From Tigriopus japonicus (lineage: Eukaryota; Arthropoda; Copepoda; Harpacticoida; Harpacticidae): 64,000 nucleotides of DNA. The translations under genes were made by a program, and so were the position numbers. The stretch covers positions 2,201,522 through 2,265,521 of the forward strand of contig JAAGOF010000104.1 of the NCBI GenBank assembly GCA_010645155.1, in the 5' to 3' direction. Of this stretch, positions 33,587 to 45,432 are shown piece after piece. The notes below the pieces were generated by a model, which was not told where the DNA came from, did not search any database, and saw nothing but the letters and a program-made list of their open reading frames with translations. Numbering within the stretch: position 1 is the stretch's first letter; every line of letters starts with the position of its first letter.

Positions 33587-34160
33587 TACAGGGTCCGCCA
33601 TAATCCTGATTCTGCTAAGAGTTAGATTTTCAGCAAGAAGTATATGAAGTAGAATTATGAAACCTAATTTGCTCTACTTAGGACCTAAAAGTACTTTACG
33701 GCCGACCTCTGATGAGCTCGAGATCATTTATATACAAATAATAGTTTGAATGAATTCAAGGGCAACTATTTGACTTTCAAACGAGCTAGAGAAGGCCGTT
33801 CTATGACCACTATTGCGCTTGTGACAAGGATTTTAGTGATCTTGGTCCGTTTCAGCATGGCGCCTAATTGCCATTCGGCAACAAGGCCAAACATCTTTCA
33901 GAAAAACTGAAGGCCGGCGGCCTTCTGTCCCAAAGAATTATGGCTCGTCCCCCGACCCCAACCCCTTGGAGTTTTAGGTGTGGTCGGCGGTGGAGGGCGT
34001 GACCAATTCCAGGAGGTACCCGAACATCCAAGTCCTAATGCCCATTATCGGAAAAACCTGGGGAAGCCTCTTGGAGGCCTCCAAGGTCAGTCAAATGTGT
34101 GCAACGGTCAAGGATGGAATCGCCAAGGTCTTGGCCGCAAACGCAGAGCACTTCATGTAG
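33587..34160 (+). pseudogene. Mariner-type transposon relic (TIR and transposase C-terminus)
   Basis: TACAGGGTCCGCCATAATCC at 33587 looks like a mariner-type terminal repeat preceded by the TA target. Near 33950 the frame reads SSPDPNPLEF, a stop, VWSAVEGVTNSRRYPN and then a basic C-terminus ending in TAG at 34160. The PDPNPLEF-x-VWS block is the conserved region around the third catalytic Asp of mariner transposases. The first two catalytic Asp regions are missing, so most of the gene is deleted. I did not find the right terminal repeat. Confidence 0.72.
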
Positions 34161-34646
34161 TTTTACAAAAAAATACCAAAGTTACCAGTTACCAAAAGAT
34201 ACCAGTTAGGAAATTCATTCATTTTCGAATAAGAATCGATTTCGCGTTTGTGGGGTTGCATTCAGTTTCAAAGGGACTGTGGGAATCTAGTAGCCTGGCA
34301 TTGTTTTATTATTAATTTTTATTTTTATTTTTCTTTCAAAATACTGAAAGCAATTTTCCTTTGGGCAATTTCTTAAGACGTTTTTTCTTCAGTTTTTAAG
34401 GTGGAACATATTCAAAATGAAAGGTAAGTGTTTTCTGTAAATTGGCATTTGCCATAACTTAACTTGAAACTACTGATTTTGAAATATCTGGCAACACTGC
34501 TTTGTTGTTCTTTTGTCAGAACCTCACATCGTCACTATTACCAAGAAGCACTGAATTTCACTGGACTGGGAGACTAACGAGAGGAATCATGATTTCCAGT
34601 ACGAACAGTTAAATTACGTTCTTCTGCAAATGAGACCTTACTTATG
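34161..34646. other. Unassigned spacer
   Basis: No gene recognised between the mariner relic and the hAT target duplication; AT-rich. A remnant of the mariner 3' end could be included. Confidence 0.4.
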
Positions 34647-35404
34647 TTGATAAGAAGGGACAGGAACTTTAGACGAATAAACTTATTCGTCTATTTTTAT
34701 ATTTTTTCGTCTTTTTGTCCTTTATTCGTCGCAATTTTTTTCGGTCTAATTTGGATGTTATTCGTCTTTTTTCGTCTAATCGGCCAATTTTATTAGTCAT
34801 TTCTCGGCCAAAAATTTGGATTTTCTTGGATTTCGGGCTCTTGAAGCGCTTTTTTCAATTTTCCAAGCAAATAAATTTTTCGAAGAACGTTTAATCCCAC
34901 CAAATACAGGCCAATGTAATAATTTGATTTTCAGTTGCGGTTTTGCACAAACAAAATACAATCCACACTTATAAATTAACTTGTACTCGTAGAGTTGCTC
35001 GACAGACACAGAAAGAAAAGATTACTTTTGGGGTCAAAAAATTTTCTGGCCAATTAGAACAATTATTGGATGTGCAAATCTAATTTTAAGTAAAGCTCTA
35101 CTGAAAATGTTCCTTTAAAAGAGGCATTTTTTAACTCGTTGTTTTTATTTGACATATGTACTACGGGCTAATTTTTGCTCATTAGTAGAGGTGGGCATTT
35201 TATGCAAATAAAAATGGCCAAATAGTCACAAAAATATGTATCAAATAAGGTTTAATTATGCTAAAAACATGCTTAATAGCGCCAAATAGTCAAAACAATA
35301 TGCGAGTAAAAAAACCAATCTGTACTGTTTTTGGAACTTTATTGTGCAATTTTTACTGGTGCACACTGTTCCATTGAATTACCTTATTGTCCTTCAAATG
35401 GGAC

Positions 35405-36764
35405 TCAGTGAGGCTCATCCGCTTTGAGCTGAGAAGGTCCTTGAACTTTGAAAAAAACACGCTCACAGTCCACGGAAGTTATTGGCGCTTTCCTAAATAG
35501 TAATGGCATGTTCGGATCCTCAAAACCACTAAAGTCAGTGGTGGATCCACGGATCACTTTGGACAACTTCAGAAGTGAGGCACACCCAGGATTCTTTCCC
35601 AGGAGACTGGCAAGCTTTTGGCTGTAAGGCTCCATGGTGATTTTGGCTTGAACTTCTTCCACAATTGTCATGCTGTCCACAAGACTAGGGTGAGCCTCCA
35701 ACTTGGTGATTGATTTGACAAGGATGCTGAAGTGGGCTTTAATGACAGCAAGCTGACCTTGAAGATCTTCATCCTGGAACACCTCCTTTGCCGCTTCAAT
35801 GGCCTTGCTATCATCTTCTAATTGGTCAACAAAGGCCTTGACGGTATGGAAATGCTGAGTGGAGTAAAAGGCAGCTTGCAGCCAGGTTCCCCATCTTGTC
35901 ACGATTGGAACAGGAGGCAGGGGAATCTGACAGGAATCTGCGAACTCTTGACGTCGACGTGCACACTTGACAAAGATTTTTTGTCTCAGAAATGAACTTG
36001 TCCACTTTTGGGTTTTCATATCGCACACATTTGGCCTATCAGTGAAGGGCATGCGCCAATCAGGTGAGGTGGATCATCTGGGGGAGCATGGTCTTCAGGC
36101 CCAATCCTGCCTTTAGACAGTCCGATGCCCCATCTGTGACTAAGAGATGGATGTTGTCGTAGATCAGATCTTCTCCAAAAAGGCGATGTAGGGCGGACAT
36201 AATGGCTTGCTGAACAGTCCGGTTGTTGGTCAAACCAATGTTCACAAAGTCGATGAGGTAGGGGCGACCCAGGTAATCCCCATCAAGTGGTCCTGCCAAA
36301 ATTGCCGTCATTGCTCTTTCACAACTATCTGTGGTTTAATCCAAGGACAGATACAGCGCTTTATTCAGCAGCTTTTCCTTGATCGTGGCCAAAGTCTCTT
36401 GGCACTTTTGCTCCATGATTTGAGTAAGAGTTCTTTGGCTTGGAAGTGTCTCGTTGCAATGCTTTTCAATGAACCTTACCCACATGTCATCCTCCAAATT
36501 ATGGAGCGTGATGTTCGTGGAGGTGAACAATGTGGCCAGATCCTGGGTAAAGTCATTGGGCACTTGCAACAGTCCAGGTTGGAGGCGTTGCTGCTTAGGG
36601 CCATGGGCCTGCCAAGGCCAAGAAGAGTCACCTTGGTTTGGTGCTTTTTGGAGCCAACATGTTGAACCATGGTGCATGGTTGCTTGGCATGGCAAGAGGT
36701 TGAGCACAGCTTCCAAAGAGGGACTTGTCCTTGCAGTGATAGTCCCAGATCTTGCTTCCTCCAA
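35405..36764 (-). pseudogene. hAT transposase, interrupted
   Basis: The N-terminal part (36764 frame) ends in LPSQRTLTQIMEQKCQETLA and KALYLSLD, then a TAA at about 36336. The same frame continues TTDSCERAMTAILAGPLDG to VTDGASDCLKAGLGLK, and stops at 36060. A shifted frame (36052-35405) carries VTRWGTWLQAA and the C-terminal dimerisation motif TSVDCERVFFKVQ, then shifts again just before the end. These blocks in this order are diagnostic of hAT transposases. An upstream segment (36939-36764) may hold the remains of a BED zinc finger. With at least one stop and two or more frameshifts it cannot make an active enzyme. Confidence 0.87.
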
Positions 36765-36990
36765 ACTCGGTCATAAGAGCATAGGGATCAGTAGCCTTTG
36801 GCATCTTCAAGTGTTTTTTGCCCACAAATTTAAAATGTGTTTTTGATGGGGTAGTTTCATGGAATTTGTTGTGATTGTCTGCTATTATTTTGGTGGTTGA
36901 TAGAGTACAGGGTTCATTGCTGTCATGAAAAAATGACAATTATGCTCATAATATGTGAATAGAGGGCAATTATGCGTTTTGGGTAAACGC

Positions 36991-37075
36991 CCAGGTTGGA
37001 GGCGTTGCTGCTTCGCCATGGGCCTGCCAAGGCCAAGAAGAATCATCTTGGCTTGGTGCTTTTTGGAGCCAACAT
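36991..37075 (-). repeat. Displaced 85 bp duplicate of transposase sequence 36578-36666
   Basis: AGGTTGGAGGCGTTGCTGCT...GGAGCCAACAT occurs twice, 0.4 kb apart, in the same orientation with a few changes and a short deletion. It is not a tandem repeat. See findings. Confidence 0.88.
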
Positions 37076-37423
37076 TTGGTTATTACACCATACAGATTGG
37101 TCCCCATCAATAGGGGCATACATTTCGTCTATTTTGTGGGAGCAGTTTTAAACATCTTTTTTCGTTTGTATGGGCATTTAATTTTGCTTTTTTCTTAGAA
37201 GCCAGTTTCTTTCGCCTTTTTGGGAAATTGATTCGATTTTTTACGTCCTACGTACAATTATTTTTTCGTTTTTTTTCGTCTTATGGAACTTTTATTCATC
37301 TTCTTTTTCGTTTAATCTGTCAATTTTAATCGCCTTTTTTCGTCCAATCAGGCAATTCTATTCGTCTTTTTTCGCTTAATTTGACAGTTTTATTCGTCCA
37401 AACTTCCTGTCCCTATTGATAAC

Positions 37424-37926
37424 AATGCGTATCTCATTTTTAGGCTTAATCGAACGTCGGAGTCAAAAGTTATGCTCTCTCAAAGTTCAGTGCAAATCGT
37501 ACCGAGAATGAATGAACTAGCCCTTTTCTGGTAATCGCTTTACCACAAAAGGGCAAGTTGATTCATTCTATGCTCTCTTCAGTACATAAGTTTGAGAAGG
37601 AATAAATTTTCACTCCAGCAATCGATTGAGCTGGGATTTGAAATACGTAGTTTACTGAATTCAAGCCAGGTCTCGCTGTCAGAAGAACGCAATTGAAACA
37701 ATTCTTCTGGAAATCATAATTCTCACCGTTGGCCTTCCACTCCAGTTTTCAGTGCTTCTTGCTATTACCAATATTTCTTTCTGATTTGAAAATAAAAGGT
37801 GAGTTTTTTTCAGTATTGTTGTAATTGTCACCACCATGATCTCCTTCAAGACCTGATTTACATCCCTTTTGCTTCTTGATTTGGTTTCTGAAGTGCTAAA
37901 AGAGTATGGTTCAAGTCAATGAGGTT
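37424..37926. other. Unassigned spacer
   Basis: No gene or repeat recognised between the two hAT-type elements. Confidence 0.45.
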
Positions 37927-37934
37927 GTACACAC

Positions 37935-38232
37935 TACTGATGTGTTTCGAGTTGGATTTTTGGCAGAGTTTTGCCACTTTGGATTTTAAGGTCAAAAAGT
38001 TGACCCCCAACTAATCTTCTCAACTAGAGACGCCATAAAATATGGCAGCACTGCCAACTCGAAATCCAAAAGTATAGCTACTGATGGAACTCGAAATCGA
38101 ACTAGTTCGAGTGTTGCCAAATTGGTCCCTATTTAGGTCTTTTTAAAAACGTTCAATACAACCTGCCCTAATCAACAATGACAAACTTCCGAGTAAAAAA
38201 TGGCAGCACTCCCGGTTCGAAACCCATCACTA
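37935..38232 (-). mobile_element. MITE-1 copy 2, hAT-type, 298 bp
   Basis: Reverse-complement copy of 340-637 with the same length. The target duplication GTACACAC is perfect (37927-37934 and 38233-38240). Divergence from copy 1 is low by eye, with scattered substitutions. Confidence 0.93.
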
Positions 38233-38240
38233 GTACACAC

Positions 38241-40100
38241 TACCCACAAATTAGCTTTCTACTCATTATTGATCATCAATTTGCTCTATTGTTTGGCTCA
38301 AAATTTCTTGAGTAGAATCCAGGCTTAGGAATAATCAAAACAATTCTTTGGATCTTTATGAATTTTATGCCTCAAGCAACTTCCAAAACTCTTAATGTCA
38401 TCCTCTTTGGGCAACTGCAATAACACAGAGCCAATGGTTCACACAGGTGCCAGTCTTCTTGGCCTGTGTGGTTGCAATGAATGCTTCCTAAGCCTTATTT
38501 ATCATTTCACAATGCAACATTTCCAAGGTTGCTTGATTATACTTAAAAATAGCTTACTTAGTCTATACTTACCTAATCTAACATGAAAAAAGCTAACTCA
38601 TCATATCCTCATATGAACCCTAAAATTTAAACTTATTCTAAGTACCAGTCAATTTACTTTCCAAAGAGTTATCCAGCCAGCAGGCTTCTCAAAGCATCTG
38701 GAGCTTTTCCATGTGTTGTTGGTGTGATTTGGCATGTTTGTTCTGTAAAAATCTCTTAAAACAAATCATGTAGCCAAGATGGTTCAAATAACGGTTTGAA
38801 GGAAGTCATGATGGTAGGTTGAAATAACACTCATAAACCTTTCATTTCATTTTTACAAAATTAGAAAGAACTGATTCCCAGTTTTCTATATGAGAAGTTT
38901 CCAGAAAACAAGTACCAAATATTTTTCTTCCACTCACTACTCCAAAAAAAATCAGAAATGGCTGATTGATTGTTTTTGCACTAACTAGAAACAGTGATTA
39001 ACATGAACTTTTCAGATGGGCGGAACGTCAAGTTTTTTTTCACGCAACCCTGAAATAAAGTGTAATTAGAAAAAGCCATGAGGACTGGTTTGTTTAGTTT
39101 GTGAAGGAGTCAGTGCATCTCTGATAGTGGGCGTTCTATGAAGGAATATTCACGCACTTTTTGGTTGCTAACGCCCATATAATTGTTTATAATTGCAATT
39201 GTTTGCATTGAAAGACGGTTCAACGCTGTCTTTCATTTGGAGTTTTGACTCCAAAAAGAAACGTTTTAAAAGTGGCAATTTCAGTCGCGAGGGAACCCCA
39301 GCGGCCCAGCCATCGGAACGGCAAACGACATGGGAGTACACTTTAAGCCATAATTCGCCAACTTAAATGTTTTCTTGGGGCATATTCTGGGGGTTTTAGG
39401 CAGAGCGACCGGGCACACCTCCAGCACCAGCTGGGCCCCTTTATTTTTTTTGACAACAATCACGTTTAGGCCACACATGTCTAAGCTGGGCAAGAAAAAT
39501 TGAGAAAATATTATAAAAACGAGCGTTTTGGCCCAAAACTTGATTGAAATGGCTAAGTTTTCAAGGGTAAAACTTAGGGTGCACCCAAAGCTGAACGAAA
39601 CATCCGCTTTAAAAAGTGGTACTTTTAAAAGTCGCAAAAGGCCCTGAGCATCCGCAAGTCAAATATCATTGTCCTAAATAATGGACGTGACCTTCAATCC
39701 AGAATTTGCCCAATTTTCTCCCAGAAGAGTCAAAATCTTTTTTGGGAGTTTAAATCTCTCTACCTTCTCATTGCCTTCACTAAGATGCCAGTAAGTAGAT
39801 GATTTTTGGCCGAATTGATTTCATCTGATGGCTAATGCACGAGTAATCCCGGTGCTCTTTTTTGTCTTAGTAAAATTTGACTGGGATGCCAATCTGTTTC
39901 AACAATCGTGCGAGCTTCAGTCTGAACGTTGGATCCCATTGTCGCACCTTCATTCCCTTGCCTCAAAAGATGCCATGAGTACGTCCACCTATCTTCAATG
40001 ATCACCACATTCAAGAACGTAGACCCGCGTACATTAATATTGAGTCTAGAGTGGTACGTAAGCCAAGGCTCTTCTTTTTTTCTTCTTTTCCACCTTATCT
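38241..40100. other. Mostly unassigned region
   Basis: The minus-strand frame at 39281-39637 (118 codons) and a frame at 39832-40014 look less AT-driven than their surroundings. They have no motif I recognise. A SINE-2-related piece lies at 39196-39250. Confidence 0.4.
39196..39250 (-). repeat. Fragment related to the 66 bp unit of SINE-2
   Basis: GCATTGAAAGACGGTTCAAC and the nearby GGAGTTTTGACTCC match the reverse complement of the SINE-2 repeat unit (GTTGAACTGTCTTTCAATGC, GGAGTCAAAAT). No tRNA-like head is present. Confidence 0.55.
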
Positions 40101-43100
40101 ATCCTTGGCGCGGCCTTCACCGATCTGTGCTTGCTCGTCTTGCCACGCGTCTCGAAATCTCGCTCTCGAGGTAAGCGACTCCGTCGAAATTGGCCGTGGC
40201 GAATGGATCACCGCGAAGTCAGTCGTCGTGTGGCTCAGTGTCTTTCAAAGGAAACCTTCCTTGGAGCGGTTTTGGCTAAAAGGAACACCGCTTGGTTCTC
40301 AGATGATCCAGATCCCGCACACAGTGAACATGCAGACTTGCGGTTGAAGGCAGAAAAGAAACGCTTTGATCGAGAGGGATCATTTACTGCTAAACGTTGC
40401 TTTCATTTCCCTCTGATCACGAGCTATACCGTTGAAGTGTCAGATCAGTTTCTTTAGAGTGTGATTATGTATGTTGAAGGATAACTGAGCTTTTTCAAAG
40501 TGCACATACACAGCTCCAAGTACGCATAGGAGATAGACAGAGTGGTACCAAAGAAAACCTGTCAAAACAAGGTTCTTATTTGTCGTTGCTCTCCTTCCTG
40601 ATAGGTAAGTAACATGTTTTTGAAACCGAAGTTTATTCTTTGTTGGTTCTTCTTGTCCAAGTTGTTCCAAGGACATGTCGGTGTTTTCTTTCTTTGGTTG
40701 AGTCGGATGAAGAATAAATGGGATGAAGAAGCTCCGTTCCCCGTAGAATCCTCATTTGTTGATCAGTCTTTGGTGCATAATCGATTATTGAGAGAAACAC
40801 AAAAAATCGACGCTGGAAAGAAACTTGCACTCATCGCTGTTCGAGAATGAACGACTTTGATGCGTATCCCCCTATTGATGATGAATTCAATCGATATTAT
40901 AACTCTATATCTAGGCAACATTGGCATGTGTGATTCCATGAACATGATATGCTCACGAAAACGTGTAGTCGGGGAATAAAACCATGGAATCTTACTCTTT
41001 TGAAAATTTCTAGCGTTTTACAGATCTTCTTTAAAAAGTGCCCAGTTAAAAATTTCTCAAAGACTGACACTCTCTCTATACCTTACGGGGAAAACGATCC
41101 TCCAATTTTACCTTTCCCTGTCAGACAGCTTTCAACGACTCGATCACTCAAAAGGTCCCTCAATTGATGCTTGGTGATCGAATTAAGTGCAAAAATATCC
41201 CTTTTCTCGAGTAAACAGTTATCCCAGATCGGAAAAGAACTCATAACATCCGGTTCCTTTCAACAATTGACAACAACCAACCACTCATACAACCTCCAAA
41301 AAATGGTCTTGCCCAAATTGCCAAGACTATTCTTTGAAGATAATTCCCTGCCATTGAAACTCTATAAGGGTGAATTTTCGGCCAAAATCCATGACAACAT
41401 TGAAATCAACTTGATTGACTTCAACAAATTTTAGAGATGTAGTCTCTTTGAGTGAACATCGCTTGACTTTTCTTCATGTATAGTTCCTCGTACGAGAAAG
41501 ATTTAGGAATGGACCCTAAAAGTTGAAAATATTTTGACAGGAAATTGCAATGGTGAGGAAAAATCCTAATTCCCCCGGCTTTAGAACGAAAAACGAACGT
41601 CTGAAAATGAAAAGTTCCGTTATCAAGCGGGAATGCGTACCAAGGGAAATCGTTGGGAAGTTTTTAACGTAAAAGAATACGTAAAGTGAAAAAAACATGA
41701 CCTATGCAACAGAACATGTTGCAGGTCATATTAATATTTGATAGTAAGGGGATTTTCTAGATTTACTAAAAAGCTTCTGGTGTTTTGAAGTGATTTTCTT
41801 ATTAATCGACGACAATTCTATGTTTTGGGGAGAGACGTGATGTAGCTGCGAACATTACTTTTTACCAGATTTTGATTGCTATTCTCTTTGGTTCAGTTCT
41901 TCACAACAACTTTTTCCGAGTAGACAAGTTTCTACATTTTTAACTTTTGACTTTAAACATATACATATATTGAAGTTAAACATATACCCAAAGAAATTCG
42001 CTTTATTTGCAAATCTAACTTGCATGTTTTCAACTTGATACTTCATATCGAGTACTTTAGGCTTCATTTCTAGCCTTACTTGAGATGATCTCTGGAGTAC
42101 TTTTCAAGAAAAAAAGTTAAATTATTAATGTGTTAGGTTCTCACACAAATTTAAACATTTCTGGATAATAAAAGCGAAAAAGAAGCCTAAGATCAATGTG
42201 ATACTTCTTTTCATTTCAAGAATTGCAAAACAGTCAACTGTGTTTATAACTAGAATTTCTTGCATGGACTGCAAAATCAGAGAGTTAGAGCTTGGGTTCA
42301 AATTCAAAATTGTTGTATAACGGAAGAAGACAAGACGAAATGAGGACTTTTTCGGATAGACGATTGGCACGGAATGGTTTGAATTAGAGCGTCTCTAGTT
42401 TTAATCAGCAATTCATTTAATACCGCGGGAGAGCAAAATTCAGAGTGGCTCGATCGATCCTACAAAAATCACGGCCGTGTAAACTTTTGAAAATATCTGA
42501 AAACATATGGTACATATAGATACAAAGAAAAAATAAGCAAACTAGCCAAACATACCTGGAATAACATAAAGAAAGAGCAGTCAACAAATGTTGCACCAAT
42601 GATAAGTACCATATATAATTATCTATTAGGGTTTAAATCTTCCAAGGCGGTAAAAATCAGCCAACGGGATCAAAAAATCTCATTGAAAACACGTTTTTTT
42701 TCAAAAGGGACGGGCAATTTACATTGAAAAGGGGGTGACGAAGATATTAACGGTCTTAACATAATGCTATCTCTCTGTGCCGTCGTCAAATGTGACATTG
42801 CTCATTCATGATTTGATTAGAACTTCAATTCAAGAGCGCAAAGACAAAGGAAGCTCCGACGAAATGAGGCTGTATGCTTTTGGAATAGACGATTGAAAGA
42901 GCACTCTGTGCATTGGACCGCTCTCACTCTTGGTGACATATAGCATCAATGTGCTTAAAAATGAGCGCCTTTGATCGAATGACAATGGAAACTTGGACAT
43001 ATACACGCACACTGGAGAGCGTTCCCGTGAAAGGAATCGCTTCTCTTGTGGACAAACGGAGAAAGATCTTATTTCAGGAACGCTACTACTTATCACCTTG

Positions 43101-44410
43101 GCACTTGAAGAGGAAACAGAATATTCCCTTTTGTTTAAATAAACGATCCCCCATCTCGTGGAAGGAACGCTTGCCTATTGTCACCATTCCACGCTCACCT
43201 TGTTTTAGATTGCCGGAAATTTATCAACGTTAGACCAAACGAAGTTCCACTTCCGTTCGAGTTCCAGTAAAAAAAGTAATTCGTCCTTGAAGCACCCCGT
43301 TTTTTCACAGCCGAGCCGAATAGCGCTCCATCATACGTAGACTACACTTCACGATTATACACATGGAAGGCGGAGGGCAAAATTATGCTTTTTGAATTCT
43401 AACCAACAGCCTAGCATGTGCTTTTCCGGAAAATAGGGTAGTCTTTGCTTGACGAAGAATTTTTCTGCCAATTTTCAGCCCAATCGAATGAGTGGGTCAA
43501 AAGTTATGGGGCTTATAAACTCAGTCTGAAGCAAGCGCAAAATTGAATGAATTCGCCCGTTTGTTGCAAAATCTTGCCAACTTATTCAATGACTGCTCGT
43601 TCTAGCCTGAGTTTCAAAAGGCCATTACTTTTCACCCCGACCAACGATTGAACTGAAATCTAAAACACGGAGCCTGTGAGTGACAAACCCGGGCTCTTTT
43701 TGAGAAGGACAAAAACATTTAGTTCGATTAAAATTTCTCAACTTTCATGATTAGCGTCCACGTCGTTCTTTGGCGAGGTTCGTGGTTGTATTTAGACTTT
43801 CTTTTGAGCATTGCCCAGCTTTGATCCCTTTGTACGGCTATGGTTGGTTCCCCCGGTATTGGTTCCTTGTTTGTTTGGAACCGAGAAGGGTGCAATTAGT
43901 TTTAGTGAGCCCTCTCATCCTTTGAATATGTTTGCCTTCAAGGCAACGCTCAATCTACCTGCCACAACCACTGCAAATGACCATTTCGATATCTTTCTGA
44001 AAGCTTATTCCATGTATTTTCCTCGTGGACCGTAGAAAATTGAATGAAAGGTCTTGGATGGAAGGGTTGACATCGTGTTTTGGGTCAGTATATGAGCATT
44101 TTCCACTTGAAATTTATCTTAAAAATCAAACGGAAGACTCCAATAATGTCAGAAGTGAGTGGCGATTGGAGGAGGAACAAGAAGAAATGTGGATCATTTC
44201 GGGTGTACTTTTTCAGGGATCATATTGCATTTGGGCGTACTTCTTGCTCACAAACTGTCTTCGTTACTGGAAGCCAAAAAACACATGAGAATGAAGTTGT
44301 TGAAATAACAACTGACTTTTATTCTCAAGATGGAAGAATCCCAAGGAAAAAAGCCTTTTCCAAATGGAATACGAAGGAAAGCAAACCGAATAAATTTCGT
44401 CCTTTATGAA
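40101..44410 (+). other. Cluster of short + strand reading frames, nature unknown
   Basis: Frames on the same strand at 40193-40457 (MDHREVSRRVAQCLSKETFL...), 40683-40850, 41171-41434, 42949-43233, 43811-44035 and 44080-44409 are less repetitive and more balanced in composition than frames elsewhere. Donor-like GTAAGC and GTAAGT sites occur at 40170 and 40602. I recognise no domain. They could be exons of an unidentified gene, upstream exons of the GPCR, a decayed viral or transposon gene set, or chance. No function is claimed. Confidence 0.25.
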
Positions 44411-44901
44411 ATTGTTTTTTGGTTGCGGCATGGAGTGTTACCCAATTTTTTTCCATCCTTACTCTGAGCATATTACATTCTCGTTTGACATCGAAAGATT
44501 TCCAAATCAGGCGTCCTCTTCTGAATTCGATCGCTTAACATGAATAGCCTTCGGTTCTTTTCTTGTCAAACAATTCCCAAATATGAGAGTCAGCTTCCTC
44601 TTTCATTCATTTTCTTTTCTCTCATTCTAGCTCGACAGAATAAACCGGCTAACTTGAAATCTTCAATAAAGTAACTTCCGAAGCAAGCTGATCCAAACTT
44701 TGAACATGATCCCCCAAGCCGAGTATTTTCTTCCATAGAGCCTTCAAAAAGCACCCAAAGGACACAATAACAGTTCTTGTTCTAATTTCGTCCACCACAA
44801 GCTCATTGTTTTAAGATTAGAATGGATTCTGTAACCTTTCCGTAAAACAAAAGAGAAATATCAGCTTTGCCCTAATCCTTCTCGGAATTCCTTCTTTTCA
44901 G
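44411..44901. other. Region upstream of the GPCR exon
   Basis: No gene feature is certain. It ends in a polypyrimidine stretch and CTTCTTTTCAG, a good 3' splice acceptor at 44901, so it is probably intron or 5' flank of the receptor gene. Confidence 0.5.
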
Positions 44902-45432
44902 ACCCGAATCAATTAAGAGCATCATCAAATCCATCCCAGGCTTCATCGTCGCCTTCTTTTGTCATGGCCTTTCTTGACTTGAGCTCCCATTGGGTGGCCC
45001 TTATCGACAAAGGATCGAAATCGCATCGAGCCAATAGCCTCTTCGAGCATCCCAAAGACCTTCTTTTCACGGCCTCGACGACTGCCGCCTACGAAACAGG
45101 GAGTGATGAGGCCTCGTCTCCTGCTTCTTCTTCTTCTTCGTCCTCATCCTCAGCCTCATCTGCCATCACCACCATTGATCATGATGACGACATGTCCAAG
45201 GTGAAGGAGGTGACGGGAATCTCGTTGTCCTTCGAAAGCCTGTTCGACAGCTCGTTGAGCAACTTCTCGTCCCGACGACAGAACGACTTCTCCATGTTCA
45301 ACGCTCAAGAGGCCAAGCCTCATTATGAGATCATTTTCAATGCAGGCGAACAAGCTGTCTTGCTCAGTGTGTACGGCATCATCCTCGTTTTGGGGCTGGT
45401 ATCCAATGCAGCCATTATTTGGGTCATTCTGG
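44902..45432 (+). CDS. Class A neuropeptide GPCR, exon with extracellular N-terminus and TM1
   Basis: The reading frame is open from the acceptor at 44901. The first ATG is at 44964, so translation may start there or in an upstream exon. From that ATG, residues ~45-70 are Ser-rich and acidic, and there is an N-glycosylation site in SNFSSRR. Residues ~129-156 form TM1 (LLSVYGIILVLGLVSNAAII) with the class A N1.50 in GLVSN. The exon ends ATTCTGG|GTGAGT, a strong donor, in phase 1. The exon at 58540 begins in the matching phase and continues with loop 1 and TM2. The product is a plasma-membrane receptor. TM2-TM3 sequence suggests an invertebrate NPF/NPY-like receptor, but that is a tentative call. 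Confidence 0.82.

Larger units (their letters stand above)
34655..37415 (-). mobile_element. hAT element, 2.76 kb, with degenerate transposase
   Basis: The ends (AAGGGACAGGAACTTTAGAC, and TAGGGACAGGAAGTTTGGAC from the right complement) form inverted repeats. The 8 bp flanks TTGATAAG and TTGATAAC (34647-34654, 37416-37423) differ by one base. The left ~420 bp and right ~330 bp resemble the non-autonomous element at 17870-23094. The middle carries a hAT transposase on the minus strand. A second candidate terminus, TAGAGGTGGGCATTTTATGC, lies at 35186. The transposase could therefore belong to another hAT element inserted inside this one. Confidence 0.9.

Noticed and set aside
36204..36846. Plus-strand frames of 130-152 codons
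   Set aside because: They lie opposite the broken hAT transposase, whose minus-strand motifs explain the open frames.
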